Part shown: one piece after another, positions 1 through 8,111 of the stretch | Position numbering within the stretch: position 1 is the stretch's first letter | How the letters are laid out: every line of letters starts with the position of its first letter | Source: Profundicola sp051011115 | GTDB taxonomy: Bacteria; Bacteroidota; Bacteroidia; Flavobacteriales; Weeksellaceae | Reading direction: 5' to 3' | Length of the DNA: 51,178 nucleotides | Assembly (NCBI GenBank): GCA_051011115.1 | Contig: JBPCUN010000003.1 | Span: 1 to 51,178, forward strand | The notes under the pieces: model-generated | The model's database searches: none | Told to the model about the DNA's origin: nothing | What the model saw: only the letters and a program-made list of their open reading frames with translations | Translations under genes and position numbers: made by a program

Positions 1-441
1 GTCATAGAAAAAGTAGATGTTTTGGTAATCAATGATGAAGAGGCAAGGCAATTAAGCAAGGAATTTAGCTTAAAAAAAGCGTCTAGAGTAATTCTAGAAA
101 TGGGTCCTAAATATTTAATTATTAAAAAGGGTGAACACGGTGCTTTGTTGTTTCATAAGGATGAAATTTTCTTTGCCCCTGCGCTACCTTTGGAAGAGGT
201 ATTCGACCCTACTGGTGCTGGCGATAGCTTTGCAGGTGGTTTTGCGGCCTATTTGTCCAAAACAGATGATTATTCCTTTTCAAATATGAAAAAAGGGGTT
301 ATATATGGATCTGCTTTAGCGTCCTTTGCCGTAGAAAAATTTGGAACCGAACGATTGGTTGAGCTTACCCGTGATGAGTTAGCAATCAGATTAAAGATAT
401 TTAAAAAACTTACAGACTTTACATTAAATGATAATGTATAG
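1..441 (+). CDS. PfkB-family carbohydrate kinase, C-terminal part (cut by window edge)
   Basis: The reading frame is open from base 1, so this is the 3' part (146 codons) of a longer gene; the TTG at 22 is internal. The visible part carries the PfkB signature DPTGAGDSFAGGF (about residues 69-81 of the visible piece), where the last Asp of GAGD is the family's catalytic base and the preceding Gly-Ala-Gly forms the anion hole. Upstream, NDEEAR is the typical loop of sugar and nucleoside kinases of this family. The enzyme would phosphorylate a sugar or nucleoside in the cytoplasm with ATP. The N-terminal substrate lid lies outside the window, so ribokinase, fructokinase and adenosine kinase cannot be told apart. 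Confidence 0.9.
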   Translation, partial: VIEKVDVLVINDEEARQLSKEFSLKKASRVILEMGPKYLIIKKGEHGALLFHKDEIFFAPALPLEEVFDPTGAGDSFAGGFAAYLSKTDDYSFSNMKKGVIYGSALASFAVEKFGTERLVELTRDELAIRLKIFKKLTDFTLNDNV

Positions 442-449
442 GATTTATT

Positions 450-457
450 TAATTTTG
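450..457 (+). promoter_or_regulatory. Candidate flavobacterial -7 box upstream of folE
   Basis: TAATTTTG matches TAnnTTTG, the -7 consensus of Bacteroidota primary sigma factors, and is followed by CAC as in many such promoters. No convincing TTG -33 box lies at the right distance. It would give a leader of roughly 40 nt before the folE ATG at 502. Confidence 0.4.
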
Positions 458-501
458 CACTAGATTAGCTCTTAGTGTTAATTCAATTTTAATATTACAG
501 A

Positions 502-1188
502 ATGAAAGATTTAAAAGAGGAAGAGTTTTTTGAAGATATGGGGGATGGTCACATTCCAAGTCATTTTGATACCCCTCTGCGTACAGACGCATTTGAAATG
601 AGTGAGGATGAAAAGATTGAGAAAATCAAAGCTGACTTCTACAATATTATGTACACCCTCGGCTTAGATATGGATGATGATAGCTTAAAGGGAACCCCAA
701 CCCGTGTCGCTAAAATGTTTGTAAAAGAAATTTTTGGTGGTTTAAATCCAGGTAGAAAACCTAAAATGTCCACGTTTGAAAATAAATATAAGTATAATCA
801 AATGTTGGTAGAAAAAGATATCGTGGTATATTCTACTTGTGAACATCACTTTTTGCCTATCGTAGGTCGTGCACATATTGGGTATATTTCTAATGGTCGC
901 GTGATTGGTTTATCTAAAATGAATCGGATTGTAGAATATTATGCTAAAAGACCGCAAGTGCAAGAAAGATTGACGATGCAGATTGTGAAGTCTATGCAAG
1001 AGGCTTTAGGCACAGATGATGTAGCTTGTGTGATAGATGCCAAGCATTTATGTGTAAATTCAAGAGGGATTAAGGACATAGAAAGTAGTACGGTAACAGC
1101 AGAATTAGGTGGTCACTTTAAAACAGACCCAACTACCCGAGCAGAATTCTTGAAGTACATTGGTATGAAAACAAAGTTTAATGTTTAA
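502..1188 (+). CDS. folE: GTP cyclohydrolase I
   Basis: Converts GTP to 7,8-dihydroneopterin triphosphate, the first step of tetrahydrofolate synthesis, as a cytoplasmic homodecamer. The 228 residues match the usual FolE-I length. The zinc ligands are visible: Cys113 and His116 in STCEHHFLPIVG, and Cys184 in KHLCVNSRG. The active-site stretch GLSKMNRIVEYYAKRPQVQE is intact. The N-terminal 30 residues are acidic and not conserved, which is common in this family. The ATG at 502 follows a 60-bp gap after the kinase gene and a possible promoter at 450. cysS follows on the same strand after 55 bp. Confidence 0.97.
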   Translation: MKDLKEEEFFEDMGDGHIPSHFDTPLRTDAFEMSEDEKIEKIKADFYNIMYTLGLDMDDDSLKGTPTRVAKMFVKEIFGGLNPGRKPKMSTFENKYKYNQMLVEKDIVVYSTCEHHFLPIVGRAHIGYISNGRVIGLSKMNRIVEYYAKRPQVQERLTMQIVKSMQEALGTDDVACVIDAKHLCVNSRGIKDIESSTVTAELGGHFKTDPTTRAEFLKYIGMKTKFNV

Positions 1189-1243
1189 GTTAGACTAAAA
1201 CACACAGAAGCATCGCCTTTTTATTTAAAAAGAAAAGACTATT

Positions 1244-2716
1244 ATGGTAGAAAATCACAATCTTAGAATATATAACTCTCTGCATGGAGAAAAAGAAAAA
1301 TTTGAATCCATACATCCAGAATTTGTTGGGATGTATGTATGTGGGCCTACGGTTTATAGCCACGTACATTTAGGGAATGTGAGAACCTTTATGTCTTTTG
1401 ATGTGGTATATCGATATCTGAAACACTTAGGGTATAAGGTGCGTTATGTAAGAAACATTACAGATGTAGGACATTTAGAAAGTGATGCAGATACGGGGGA
1501 AGATAAGATTTCTAAAAAAGCACGATTAGAGCAATTGGAGCCAATGGAAATTGTGCAACAATATTCTAACGATTTTCACCAAGTTTTAAATCAATTCAAC
1601 TGTATTCCACCCAGCGTAGAACCAACTGCTACGGGTCATCTAATTGAGCAAATAGAATGGATCAAAACCCTTTTAAATAAAGGTTTTGCCTATGAAAGCA
1701 ATGGTTCTGTCTATTTTGATGTGAAGAAATACAATGCAGAAGGTTACAATTATGGAGAATTAAGCAAAAGGGATATAGAGGATTTAATAGCTAATACCAG
1801 AACGCTGGATGGGCAATCTGAAAAGAAGAATCCACAAGATTTTGCTTTATGGAAGAAGGCTTCTCCAGAGCATATCATGCGTTGGCCTTCTCCTTGGAGT
1901 GATGGTTTTCCAGGGTGGCATTTAGAATGTAGTGTAATGAGTACTAAATATTTGGGTGAAAAGTTTGATATTCATGGAGGTGGAATGGATTTGAAATTTC
2001 CTCATCATGAATGTGAGATTGCCCAAGCAAAAGGTGCGAACGGTATAGAACCTGTGAATTACTGGATGCATACTAATATGTTGATTATGAACGGACAGAA
2101 AATGTCTAAATCTACAGGGAATATTGTAAATCCAAAGGAATTAATTTCTGGAGAGAATGATATTTTTGAAAAAGGTTTTCATCCTATGGTGATTCGTTTC
2201 TTTATGCTACAAGCACATTACAGAAGTATATTAGATTTGAGCAATGATGCAGTGATCGCAGCGGAAAAAGGATTAAATCGTTTGATGGATACTTATCATT
2301 CTATGAATGACTTACCAATTTCTGAGAAATCATCTTTTGATGTTCAAGCTTGGATAGAGAACTGTCATGCCAAAATGGATGATGATTTTAATACCCCCAT
2401 GTTGATTGCAGAATTATTTGATGCGGTGAAGGTGATTCAAGCCATTCATGATGGAAAAGAGTCTATCAATGAGCATGATAAGCAAAGATTTAAAATCTAT
2501 ATGAAAGCCTTTATAGAGGATGTTTTAGGTTTGAAACCTATAGCGAGTCAAAATGTTGAGCAATTAGATGCTGCTATGCAATTATTGATAGAAATGCGCA
2601 AAAAAGCTAGAGACAATAAGGATTGGGCAACTTCTGATGAGATCAGAGATAAGTTGGCAGAGAAAGGAATCATCTTAAAAGACGGAAAAGATGGAACCAC
2701 CTTTTCAATTTCTTGA
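1244..2716 (+). CDS. cysS: Cysteinyl-tRNA synthetase
   Basis: Charges tRNA-Cys with cysteine in the cytoplasm; class I aminoacyl-tRNA synthetase of 490 residues, normal for the family. The HIGH-equivalent motif HLGN is at residues 42-45 and KMSKS at 286-290. The catalytic zinc ligands are recognisable: Cys33 in CGPTVY, Cys229 in GWHLECS, and His254 and Glu258 in KFPHHECEIA. The C-terminal third is the helical anticodon-binding part. A strong hairpin terminator at 2741-2769 follows the stop codon, so cysS probably ends a transcription unit. Confidence 0.98.
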   Translation: MVENHNLRIYNSLHGEKEKFESIHPEFVGMYVCGPTVYSHVHLGNVRTFMSFDVVYRYLKHLGYKVRYVRNITDVGHLESDADTGEDKISKKARLEQLEPMEIVQQYSNDFHQVLNQFNCIPPSVEPTATGHLIEQIEWIKTLLNKGFAYESNGSVYFDVKKYNAEGYNYGELSKRDIEDLIANTRTLDGQSEKKNPQDFALWKKASPEHIMRWPSPWSDGFPGWHLECSVMSTKYLGEKFDIHGGGMDLKFPHHECEIAQAKGANGIEPVNYWMHTNMLIMNGQKMSKSTGNIVNPKELISGENDIFEKGFHPMVIRFFMLQAHYRSILDLSNDAVIAAEKGLNRLMDTYHSMNDLPISEKSSFDVQAWIENCHAKMDDDFNTPMLIAELFDAVKVIQAIHDGKESINEHDKQRFKIYMKAFIEDVLGLKPIASQNVEQLDAAMQLLIEMRKKARDNKDWATSDEIRDKLAEKGIILKDGKDGTTFSIS

Positions 2717-2740
2717 TTATGAAATTATTAAATTAACTAT

Positions 2741-2769
2741 AAATCTTCAATTTAGGTTGAAGATTTTTT
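2741..2769 (+). terminator. Rho-independent terminator after cysS
   Basis: AAATCTTCAA (2741-2750) pairs perfectly with TTGAAGATTT (2757-2766) around a 6-nt loop, and the stem runs into six T (2764-2769). It lies 25 bp after the cysS stop codon. Confidence 0.8.
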
Positions 2770-2791
2770 ATATTTATCACAAATTAAATTT

Positions 2792-3559
2792 ATGCAGAAT
2801 TACACAATAGATTCACAGATATCAGAAACAATAATCCAAGACCGATTGAATAACGGTTATAATCTGGATATTGGAAGTTATATTTCTACCGCATGGGAGA
2901 TTTTCAAAAAAGAATGGCTTACATTCAGCTTATATAGCTTGATCGTCTTAGTTATAATAGCAACTGGGATAGGTGCTTTTGCTATTTATCCATTGATGTT
3001 AGGTTTCTTTTTAGGAGCAGACAAAGTAGCAAAAGGACAACCACTTTCTATAAGTGATATGTTTGGTGGATTTAATAAAAACTTAGGAAAGCTTATCCTA
3101 TTATTTTTGGTTCCTTTTGGTGTTATGCTCATAATTTATATTCCTTTTATGGGAATCATTGTAGGTACTGGGATGCTGGGTTCAGAATCTAGTGATGCGG
3201 CGGGAGCCGTTGATGTTGTAGCGATGGGCTCTATGTTTCTTATGTATATTTTGATATTTATAGCTGCCATAGTCTTAAGCTTAGCTTTGTTTTTTGCGCC
3301 GTATTTAATTTACTTTGGAGATTATAGTGTGATGGATGCATTAAAAACTTCATGGAAACTTGCTATGAAGAATGTCTTGATGTTAATTGTTTATTCCCTC
3401 TTGATTAGTCTAATTACACAAATAGGTATTTTCGCATGTTTTGTAGGTATTGTGGCATCTATAGCAATGGGATATGTATGTTATTATCCAATGATAAAAG
3501 ATGTATTGTTTAACGAAAAGATAGCGACTGTTCCAACTACAAATGCGGGAGGATATTAA
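2792..3559 (+). CDS. Multi-pass inner-membrane protein, unknown function
   Basis: The 255 residues contain about 5-6 hydrophobic segments (roughly residues 42-65, 68-85, 105-130, 145-175, 195-220 and 222-240) and a short polar N-terminus. The stretch SYISTAWEIFKKEW before the first membrane segment and DALKTSWKLAMKN between later ones look like the paired amphipathic motifs of DUF975/DUF4013-type membrane proteins. I see no catalytic signature. Its 3' end overlaps the next gene by 17 bp, so the two are probably translated together. It starts just after the cysS terminator and has its own A/T-rich leader. Confidence 0.8.
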   Translation: MQNYTIDSQISETIIQDRLNNGYNLDIGSYISTAWEIFKKEWLTFSLYSLIVLVIIATGIGAFAIYPLMLGFFLGADKVAKGQPLSISDMFGGFNKNLGKLILLFLVPFGVMLIIYIPFMGIIVGTGMLGSESSDAAGAVDVVAMGSMFLMYILIFIAAIVLSLALFFAPYLIYFGDYSVMDALKTSWKLAMKNVLMLIVYSLLISLITQIGIFACFVGIVASIAMGYVCYYPMIKDVLFNEKIATVPTTNAGGY

Positions 3560-4469
3560 ATTAACGCAAGGCAGTAAAATAGCAATTGCAGCACCCGCTG
3601 GACGTATCTTTCCTGAGGATTTGAAGTTTGCCTTATCGTGGATAGATGCAAACGATTGGCAAGCTATTTTCTCTGAAGAAATTTTTCATCATTATGACTT
3701 CGGCTATGCTTATGCAGGAACGGAGGAACATAGGATTGCACAATTACAACGCTATTTAGATGACTCTTCTATTGATGCCATTTGGTTTGCTAGAGGTGGA
3801 TATGGATCTGCTAAAATCATAGATTATTTAGATTTTTCTGGTTTCAATAAAAAACCTAAATGGCTCATTGGTTATTCAGATATTACAGTATTTCATAATC
3901 ATTTGAATAATTTAGGGTTTTCGACTTTACACGCAGTGACTGCGAAACAATTAAATACGGTGTACTCAGATGAAACTTATTCCAGCTTAGTAAAAGCATT
4001 AAAAGGAGAGAAACTCTATTATTCCATTTCTGGAGTAAAAGAAAATATTGCCGGGCAAGCCAAAGGAAAGTTAGTTGGGGGCAATTTATCAATCATCTAT
4101 AGCTTATTAGGGAGCGACTCTTATGTCCAAGGCCCAGATTTAATTCTATTTATAGAAGACTGGCAAGAAAACTGGTATCATCTAGATAGGATGCTAAATG
4201 CCTTAAAAAGAAGCAAGTTGTTTGATCGTATCAAGGGTTTAATAGTAGGTAGTTTTACCAAAATGGATATCAAGGAAGAGAATCCAGCGTACGATGATAA
4301 TTTTGATGGGCTATCTAATAAAATAATCAAATCCTATGTGGAAAAACTAGGAATTCCCGTAGCTTTTAATTTTCCAGCAGGTCACATAGGAGATAATCGC
4401 ACATTGATTATGGGGCGTGATTTGAATCTTGAGGTTCATCCCGAACAGGTTCAATTAATATGGGACTAG
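3543..4469 (+). CDS. ldcA: LD-carboxypeptidase (peptidase family S66)
   Basis: Removes the terminal D-alanine from murein tetrapeptides during peptidoglycan recycling. The 308 residues fit family S66. The nucleophile elbow GYSDIT places the catalytic Ser at 112; Glu205 in LFIEDW and His281 in PAGHIGDNR complete the Ser-Glu-His triad. RGGYGSAKIIDYLDF (about 84-98) is the conserved strand before the nucleophile. No signal peptide is visible, so it is cytoplasmic, as expected for a recycling enzyme. The start overlaps the preceding membrane-protein gene by 17 bp. ldcA is the family name and the substrate is inferred. Confidence 0.92.
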   Translation: MREDIKLTQGSKIAIAAPAGRIFPEDLKFALSWIDANDWQAIFSEEIFHHYDFGYAYAGTEEHRIAQLQRYLDDSSIDAIWFARGGYGSAKIIDYLDFSGFNKKPKWLIGYSDITVFHNHLNNLGFSTLHAVTAKQLNTVYSDETYSSLVKALKGEKLYYSISGVKENIAGQAKGKLVGGNLSIIYSLLGSDSYVQGPDLILFIEDWQENWYHLDRMLNALKRSKLFDRIKGLIVGSFTKMDIKEENPAYDDNFDGLSNKIIKSYVEKLGIPVAFNFPAGHIGDNRTLIMGRDLNLEVHPEQVQLIWD

Positions 4470-4496
4470 TATTATATATGAGCCTAAAAGATATTA

Positions 4497-4862
4497 ATGG
4501 CAGAGCATAATGAGTTTGGTAAACGTGCAGAGGATTTTGTGGTTCAGAAATATTTACAGAATAATTATAAAATATTAGAACGCAATTGGCGGTCATATCC
4601 GTTGGAAATTGATATCATAGCCTTTCGAGATAATGAGTTAATCATTGTAGAGGTAAAAGCTAGATCCTATGATGACCTCATTGCACCAGAAGATGCAGTA
4701 AACAAAAAGAAAAAACGGTTTCTAGTAAAAGCTGCCAATGATTATATCATTCAAAATCATATTCAAACTGAATGTAGATTCGATATTGCTGTCGTATTGA
4801 AACATCCTGAGGGATTAAGACTTACAGTTTATAAAGATGCCTTTGAACCTCATGAACTTTAG
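4497..4862 (+). CDS. yraN: YraN family (UPF0102) nuclease-fold protein
   Basis: The 121-residue protein has the UPF0102 pattern: FGKRAEDFVVQKYL at the N-terminus, then LEIDII (Glu37, Asp39) and IIVEVKAR (Glu52, Lys54), which form a PD-(D/E)XK-like nuclease core. The biological role of the family is unproven; a structure-specific nuclease is the usual proposal. It lies 27 bp after the LD-carboxypeptidase gene and is probably its operon partner. Its stop codon overlaps the stop of the convergent histidine kinase gene by 4 bp. Confidence 0.92.
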   Translation: MAEHNEFGKRAEDFVVQKYLQNNYKILERNWRSYPLEIDIIAFRDNELIIVEVKARSYDDLIAPEDAVNKKKKRFLVKAANDYIIQNHIQTECRFDIAVVLKHPEGLRLTVYKDAFEPHEL

Positions 4863-5899
4863 GCTTTATCCAAATAAAAAGTGAAGGTAGCCCCTTTGCC
4901 GTATTCGCTTTTTACCGTGATCTTTTGTTTATGTGCCTCTAGAATATGTTTTACAATCGCTAATCCCAGCCCAGATCCTCCTTGATTTCTGCTTCTAGAC
5001 TTATCTACGCGATAAAATCTTTCAAAAATTCTCTTTAACTGGTCAGCCTTGATTCCCATCCCTGTATCCTGAACAGATATTTGGATTTTATTATTCATAG
5101 GTACAAATGAAACCGTTACAGTACCAGATCGTTGTGAGTGATTGATGGCATTAGCGATTAAATTAGTCATCACTTGTTCTATCTTCTCTATATCACCCAA
5201 TACTTTGATAGGATTATCATAAATCTTATCATATTGTAACTTAATCTGATTATTCTCTGCTTTAATTTCTAAAAGATCAAAGACTTCTTGGGTTAATGCT
5301 ACAATATTGAAGGGATATTTATCTAAGATTAAACTTCCCGCTTCTAGTTCTGTAATTAAATCTAAATCTTTTACAATATAGGTAAGTCGTTCTACTGATT
5401 TATTGATTCGATTGAGGTACTTATCTCTAATGGACTCATCATCAACGCCTCCTTCAATTAAAGTAAGTAAATATCCTTGTATAGAAAAAAGAGGTGTTTT
5501 TAATTCATGGGCGACATTCCCTACAAATTCTCTACGATAATTTTCCTTTTCTAATAAGAGATCAATCTCTTGTGTTTTATCTATTGTAATATTAGATATC
5601 TCTTCAGATAATGACTCTACGTTAGAAGCCTTCTGATTTCCTGCTTTTAAATCAGGTAAGAGATTATATAATAGAGAAATATCTGTTCTGGTTTGTAATT
5701 TAGAGTTGATGTAAAGTACACTTACCAAAACCATAAAAATTAGAAAATAAATCAGAATATCTAACCAGAAAGGGGTAGTGTCCGTCTTTATAATCTGCCA
5801 TTCTGGACCATATATCGCGGGAAATTGCGTTAAAAAAGATAAAAGAATAGTAGCAGATATTGCTAATATTACATTACGCAATATAATCTTACGTTGCAT
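4859..5899 (-). CDS. phoR: PhoR-like membrane sensor histidine kinase
   Basis: The 346-residue sensor kinase has two membrane helices (about residues 6-28 and 43-63) with only a short extracytoplasmic loop, a linker, a HisKA domain with phospho-acceptor His131 in VGNVAHELKTPL, and an HATPase_c domain (N box ANAINHS, G1 box QDTGMGI, F box FERFYRVDKSRSR, G2 box GGSGLGLAIV). There is no PAS domain, unlike proteobacterial PhoR. The start codon overlaps the stop of the response-regulator gene as TAATG, so the pair is translationally coupled. A phosphate-sensing role is inferred from the PhoB-like partner and the neighbouring outer-membrane genes. Confidence 0.9.
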   Translation of the reverse strand: MQRKIILRNVILAISATILLSFLTQFPAIYGPEWQIIKTDTTPFWLDILIYFLIFMVLVSVLYINSKLQTRTDISLLYNLLPDLKAGNQKASNVESLSEEISNITIDKTQEIDLLLEKENYRREFVGNVAHELKTPLFSIQGYLLTLIEGGVDDESIRDKYLNRINKSVERLTYIVKDLDLITELEAGSLILDKYPFNIVALTQEVFDLLEIKAENNQIKLQYDKIYDNPIKVLGDIEKIEQVMTNLIANAINHSQRSGTVTVSFVPMNNKIQISVQDTGMGIKADQLKRIFERFYRVDKSRSRNQGGSGLGLAIVKHILEAHKQKITVKSEYGKGATFTFYLDKA

Positions 5900-6573
5900 T
5901 AATCATTTAATTTATACCCGACCCCCTTAATTGTGGTAAAGCGTTTGTTACCAAACTTTTCTCTTAATTTACGAATATGAACATCTATGGTTCTGCCACC
6001 AACTACGACCTCATTGCCCCAAACTTTTTCTAAAATTTCTTCTCGTTTAAAGACACGCTTGGTGTTAGAGGCAAGCAAGGATAATAATTCAAATTCTTTT
6101 CTTGGCAGGGTCATCGCCTCATCTTTGTAGGTTACTTTATAGGTTTCACGATCAATTTTTATATCACTTAACTCAATTACCTCATCTAGCGTATCTTGAG
6201 ATTTTAATTTCAATAAAGCTTTAATTTTACTCATTAAGACCTTTGGCTTCACAGGTTTTGTGATATAATCATTAGCACCCACTTCGTAACCTGCTAATTG
6301 CGTAAATTCTTCTGTACGAGCAGATAGAAACACAATTAGGGTATTAGAAAGAGCTTCAATTTGTCTAATTTGTGTGCAAGCCTCAATACCATCCATTTCT
6401 GGCATCATGATATCCAATAAGATTAGATCTGGCTTGATGCTTTTTGCCATTTTCACACCTTGTACGCCATTCTCAGCAGTTTCAACCTCGTATCCTTCTT
6501 TAATAAGGTTATAAGACAAGAACTCTAAAATATCTGGCTCATCATCTACTAATAAAATCTTAAACTTGCTCAT
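5899..6573 (-). CDS. phoB: PhoB/OmpR-family response regulator
   Basis: This 224-residue DNA-binding response regulator has a receiver domain (acidic pocket Asp10/Asp11, phospho-acceptor Asp54 in ILLDIMMPEMDG, Lys106 in DYITKPVKP) followed by an OmpR/PhoB winged helix (about 125-224) with the recognition segment GGRTIDVHIRKLREKFG. It is the first gene of the pair with the downstream kinase. It diverges from a lipoprotein-TonB receptor gene set across a 196-bp intergenic region holding 11-bp-phased repeats that could be its own binding sites. PhoB is the best subfamily guess; other OmpR-family regulators cannot be excluded. Confidence 0.92.
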   Translation of the reverse strand: MSKFKILLVDDEPDILEFLSYNLIKEGYEVETAENGVQGVKMAKSIKPDLILLDIMMPEMDGIEACTQIRQIEALSNTLIVFLSARTEEFTQLAGYEVGANDYITKPVKPKVLMSKIKALLKLKSQDTLDEVIELSDIKIDRETYKVTYKDEAMTLPRKEFELLSLLASNTKRVFKREEILEKVWGNEVVVGGRTIDVHIRKLREKFGNKRFTTIKGVGYKLND

Positions 6574-6650
6574 AAATACTCCCTCTTTAATCTCAATAAT
6601 TTAATAAAATTACAATTATTAGCCAATATTTTATTAATTATTTACTGTAA

Positions 6651-6713
6651 TTAACGTTATGGTAATATTGAACAACATACTTAACGTTTAGATAACATAA
6701 ACATAAACCTTAG
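6651..6713. promoter_or_regulatory. Candidate Pho-box-like operator (11-bp-phased repeats)
   Basis: TTAACGTT occurs at 6651 and again at 6681. After each copy, similar five-base cores recur at 11-bp steps: TTAAC (6651), GTAAT (6662), then TTAAC (6681), ATAAC (6692), ATAAA (6703). PhoB-family regulators bind tandem 11-bp direct repeats, and this stretch lies between a PhoB-like gene and the genes most likely to be its targets. The binding is inferred. Confidence 0.45.
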
Positions 6714-6769
6714 CTAATGTAGTTATTTAATAAGTGTGCTTTCTTTGCATTACATAATTAAAAAAAAAC

Positions 6770-8026
6770 ATGAAAAAGCAAATTTTCTTATTAGGAGCGT
6801 TAAGTTTATCTTTATTCACACTTACTTCTTGTGGATCAGATGATGATTCTGGATGTGTTGAAAAAACTTGGTATCAAGATGCAGATGGTGATGGTCTTGG
6901 GAACAAAGATGTATCAATGAAAGCATGTAATAAGCCGGATGGTTATGTTTCTAATGCTGACGATGATAATGATACTCCAGATAATTCAAATGGTGTAGTA
7001 GAAGTAACAGAAAATATCTCTTCTGATACAACATGGACAAATGATAACATATATGTTCTATCAACTAGAGTAACTGTATTAGATGGTGTAACTTTAACTA
7101 TCGAGCCAGGAACTATTATTAAAGGTGAAGCTGGTTCTGGTGCTAATGCTACAGCTTTAGTAGTTGCTAGAGGAGGTAAATTAATGGCAGAAGGTACTGC
7201 AGATAAGCCTATTATCTTCACATCTATCGCTGACAAGCTTCAGGTAGGAGAAAAGGTATCTTCAAATATGGCTGCGGATATTAATGGTCTTTGGGGAGGT
7301 GTTATCGTATTAGGTAAAGCACCAATTTCTGCTAAAGCTGATGCAAAGGAAATTCAAATCGAAGGTATTCCATCATCTGATACAAATGGTCTTTACGGAG
7401 GCTCAGAAGCAAATGATGATTCTGGAGTTATCAAGTATGTGTCTATCCGTCATGGAGGTACAAATATAGGAGAGGGTAATGAAATTAATGGTTTAACATT
7501 AGGTGGAGTTGGTGCTGGTACGGTAATCGAAAACATCGAGGTTGTTGCTAATCAGGATGACGGAATTGAGTTCTTTGGTGGAACTGTAAACGTTAAGAAT
7601 GTAACTGTTTGGAATAACGGGGATGATGCTATTGATACAGATCAAAACTGGACTGGTACTTTAGATGGATTATTAGTTGTAAAACCAAATGATAACGCAT
7701 TTGAATTAGACGGACCAGAAGGTTCTGCTACACCAACTGCACATACAATCAAAAATGGTTACGTAGTAGCTGGTGGAGGAAATGTTTTCAACTTTGATGA
7801 CAATTCTGCTGCTCATATCAGCAATGTTAAAGTGAAGGTTAATGATGATTCTAAAGGAATAACAAATAGAGTAGCTGCTACAAAAGGAGATGTAACTTTT
7901 ACTGATGTATTGGTGGATAAAATTTCAGGAGAGAACCCTGCAGGAATTGCAGAAGGAGATATTACTGGATTTGATATGGCTCCATTCGCTTGGACTTGGA
8001 CTGCTGGTGCTGATGAATTGAAGTAA
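6770..8026 (+). CDS. Surface-type lipoprotein with MopE-like metal-binding motif and beta-helix
   Basis: The N-terminus is a lipoprotein signal (hydrophobic core, then LTSC with Cys21 as lipidation site). It is followed directly by GSDDD, which resembles the acidic lipoprotein export signal that sends Bacteroidota lipoproteins to the cell surface. Residues about 32-66 (TWYQDADGDGLGN and on) match the MopE-like metal-binding repeat with DxDxDG ligand spacing. The rest (about 85-400) is a repetitive Gly/Asn/Val-rich region with VTLTIEPGT and ENIEVVANQDDGIEFF, typical of a right-handed parallel beta-helix. It precedes a TonB-dependent receptor and may be its surface partner. The ligand is unknown; phosphate- or metal-related binding is a guess from context. 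Confidence 0.85.
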   Translation: MKKQIFLLGALSLSLFTLTSCGSDDDSGCVEKTWYQDADGDGLGNKDVSMKACNKPDGYVSNADDDNDTPDNSNGVVEVTENISSDTTWTNDNIYVLSTRVTVLDGVTLTIEPGTIIKGEAGSGANATALVVARGGKLMAEGTADKPIIFTSIADKLQVGEKVSSNMAADINGLWGGVIVLGKAPISAKADAKEIQIEGIPSSDTNGLYGGSEANDDSGVIKYVSIRHGGTNIGEGNEINGLTLGGVGAGTVIENIEVVANQDDGIEFFGGTVNVKNVTVWNNGDDAIDTDQNWTGTLDGLLVVKPNDNAFELDGPEGSATPTAHTIKNGYVVAGGGNVFNFDDNSAAHISNVKVKVNDDSKGITNRVAATKGDVTFTDVLVDKISGENPAGIAEGDITGFDMAPFAWTWTAGADELK

Positions 8027-8064
8027 GATTTTAGATCAAAATTATAATTAATATAATAGCAAAT

Positions 8065-8096
8065 AAGACTGGTCATATTTATGGCTAGTCTTTTTG
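8065..8096 (+). terminator. Hairpin terminator or attenuator between lipoprotein and receptor genes
   Basis: AAGACTGGTC (8065-8074) pairs with GGCTAGTCTT (8083-8092), ten pairs including two G-T, with an 8-nt loop and a T run at 8091-8095. It lies 38 bp after the lipoprotein stop and 16 bp before the receptor ATG. Partial read-through would make the lipoprotein more abundant than the receptor. Confidence 0.65.
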
Positions 8097-8111
8097 TGTA
8101 AAAATAAATTT

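Noticed and set aside
6951..7236. Antisense open frame inside the lipoprotein gene
   Set aside because: It arises from the repetitive Gly/Asn/Val codons of the beta-helix gene and has no start context.
8094..8111. TTG start six codons upstream of the TonB receptor ATG
   Set aside because: It lies within the terminator T run and would add charged residues in front of a complete signal peptide.
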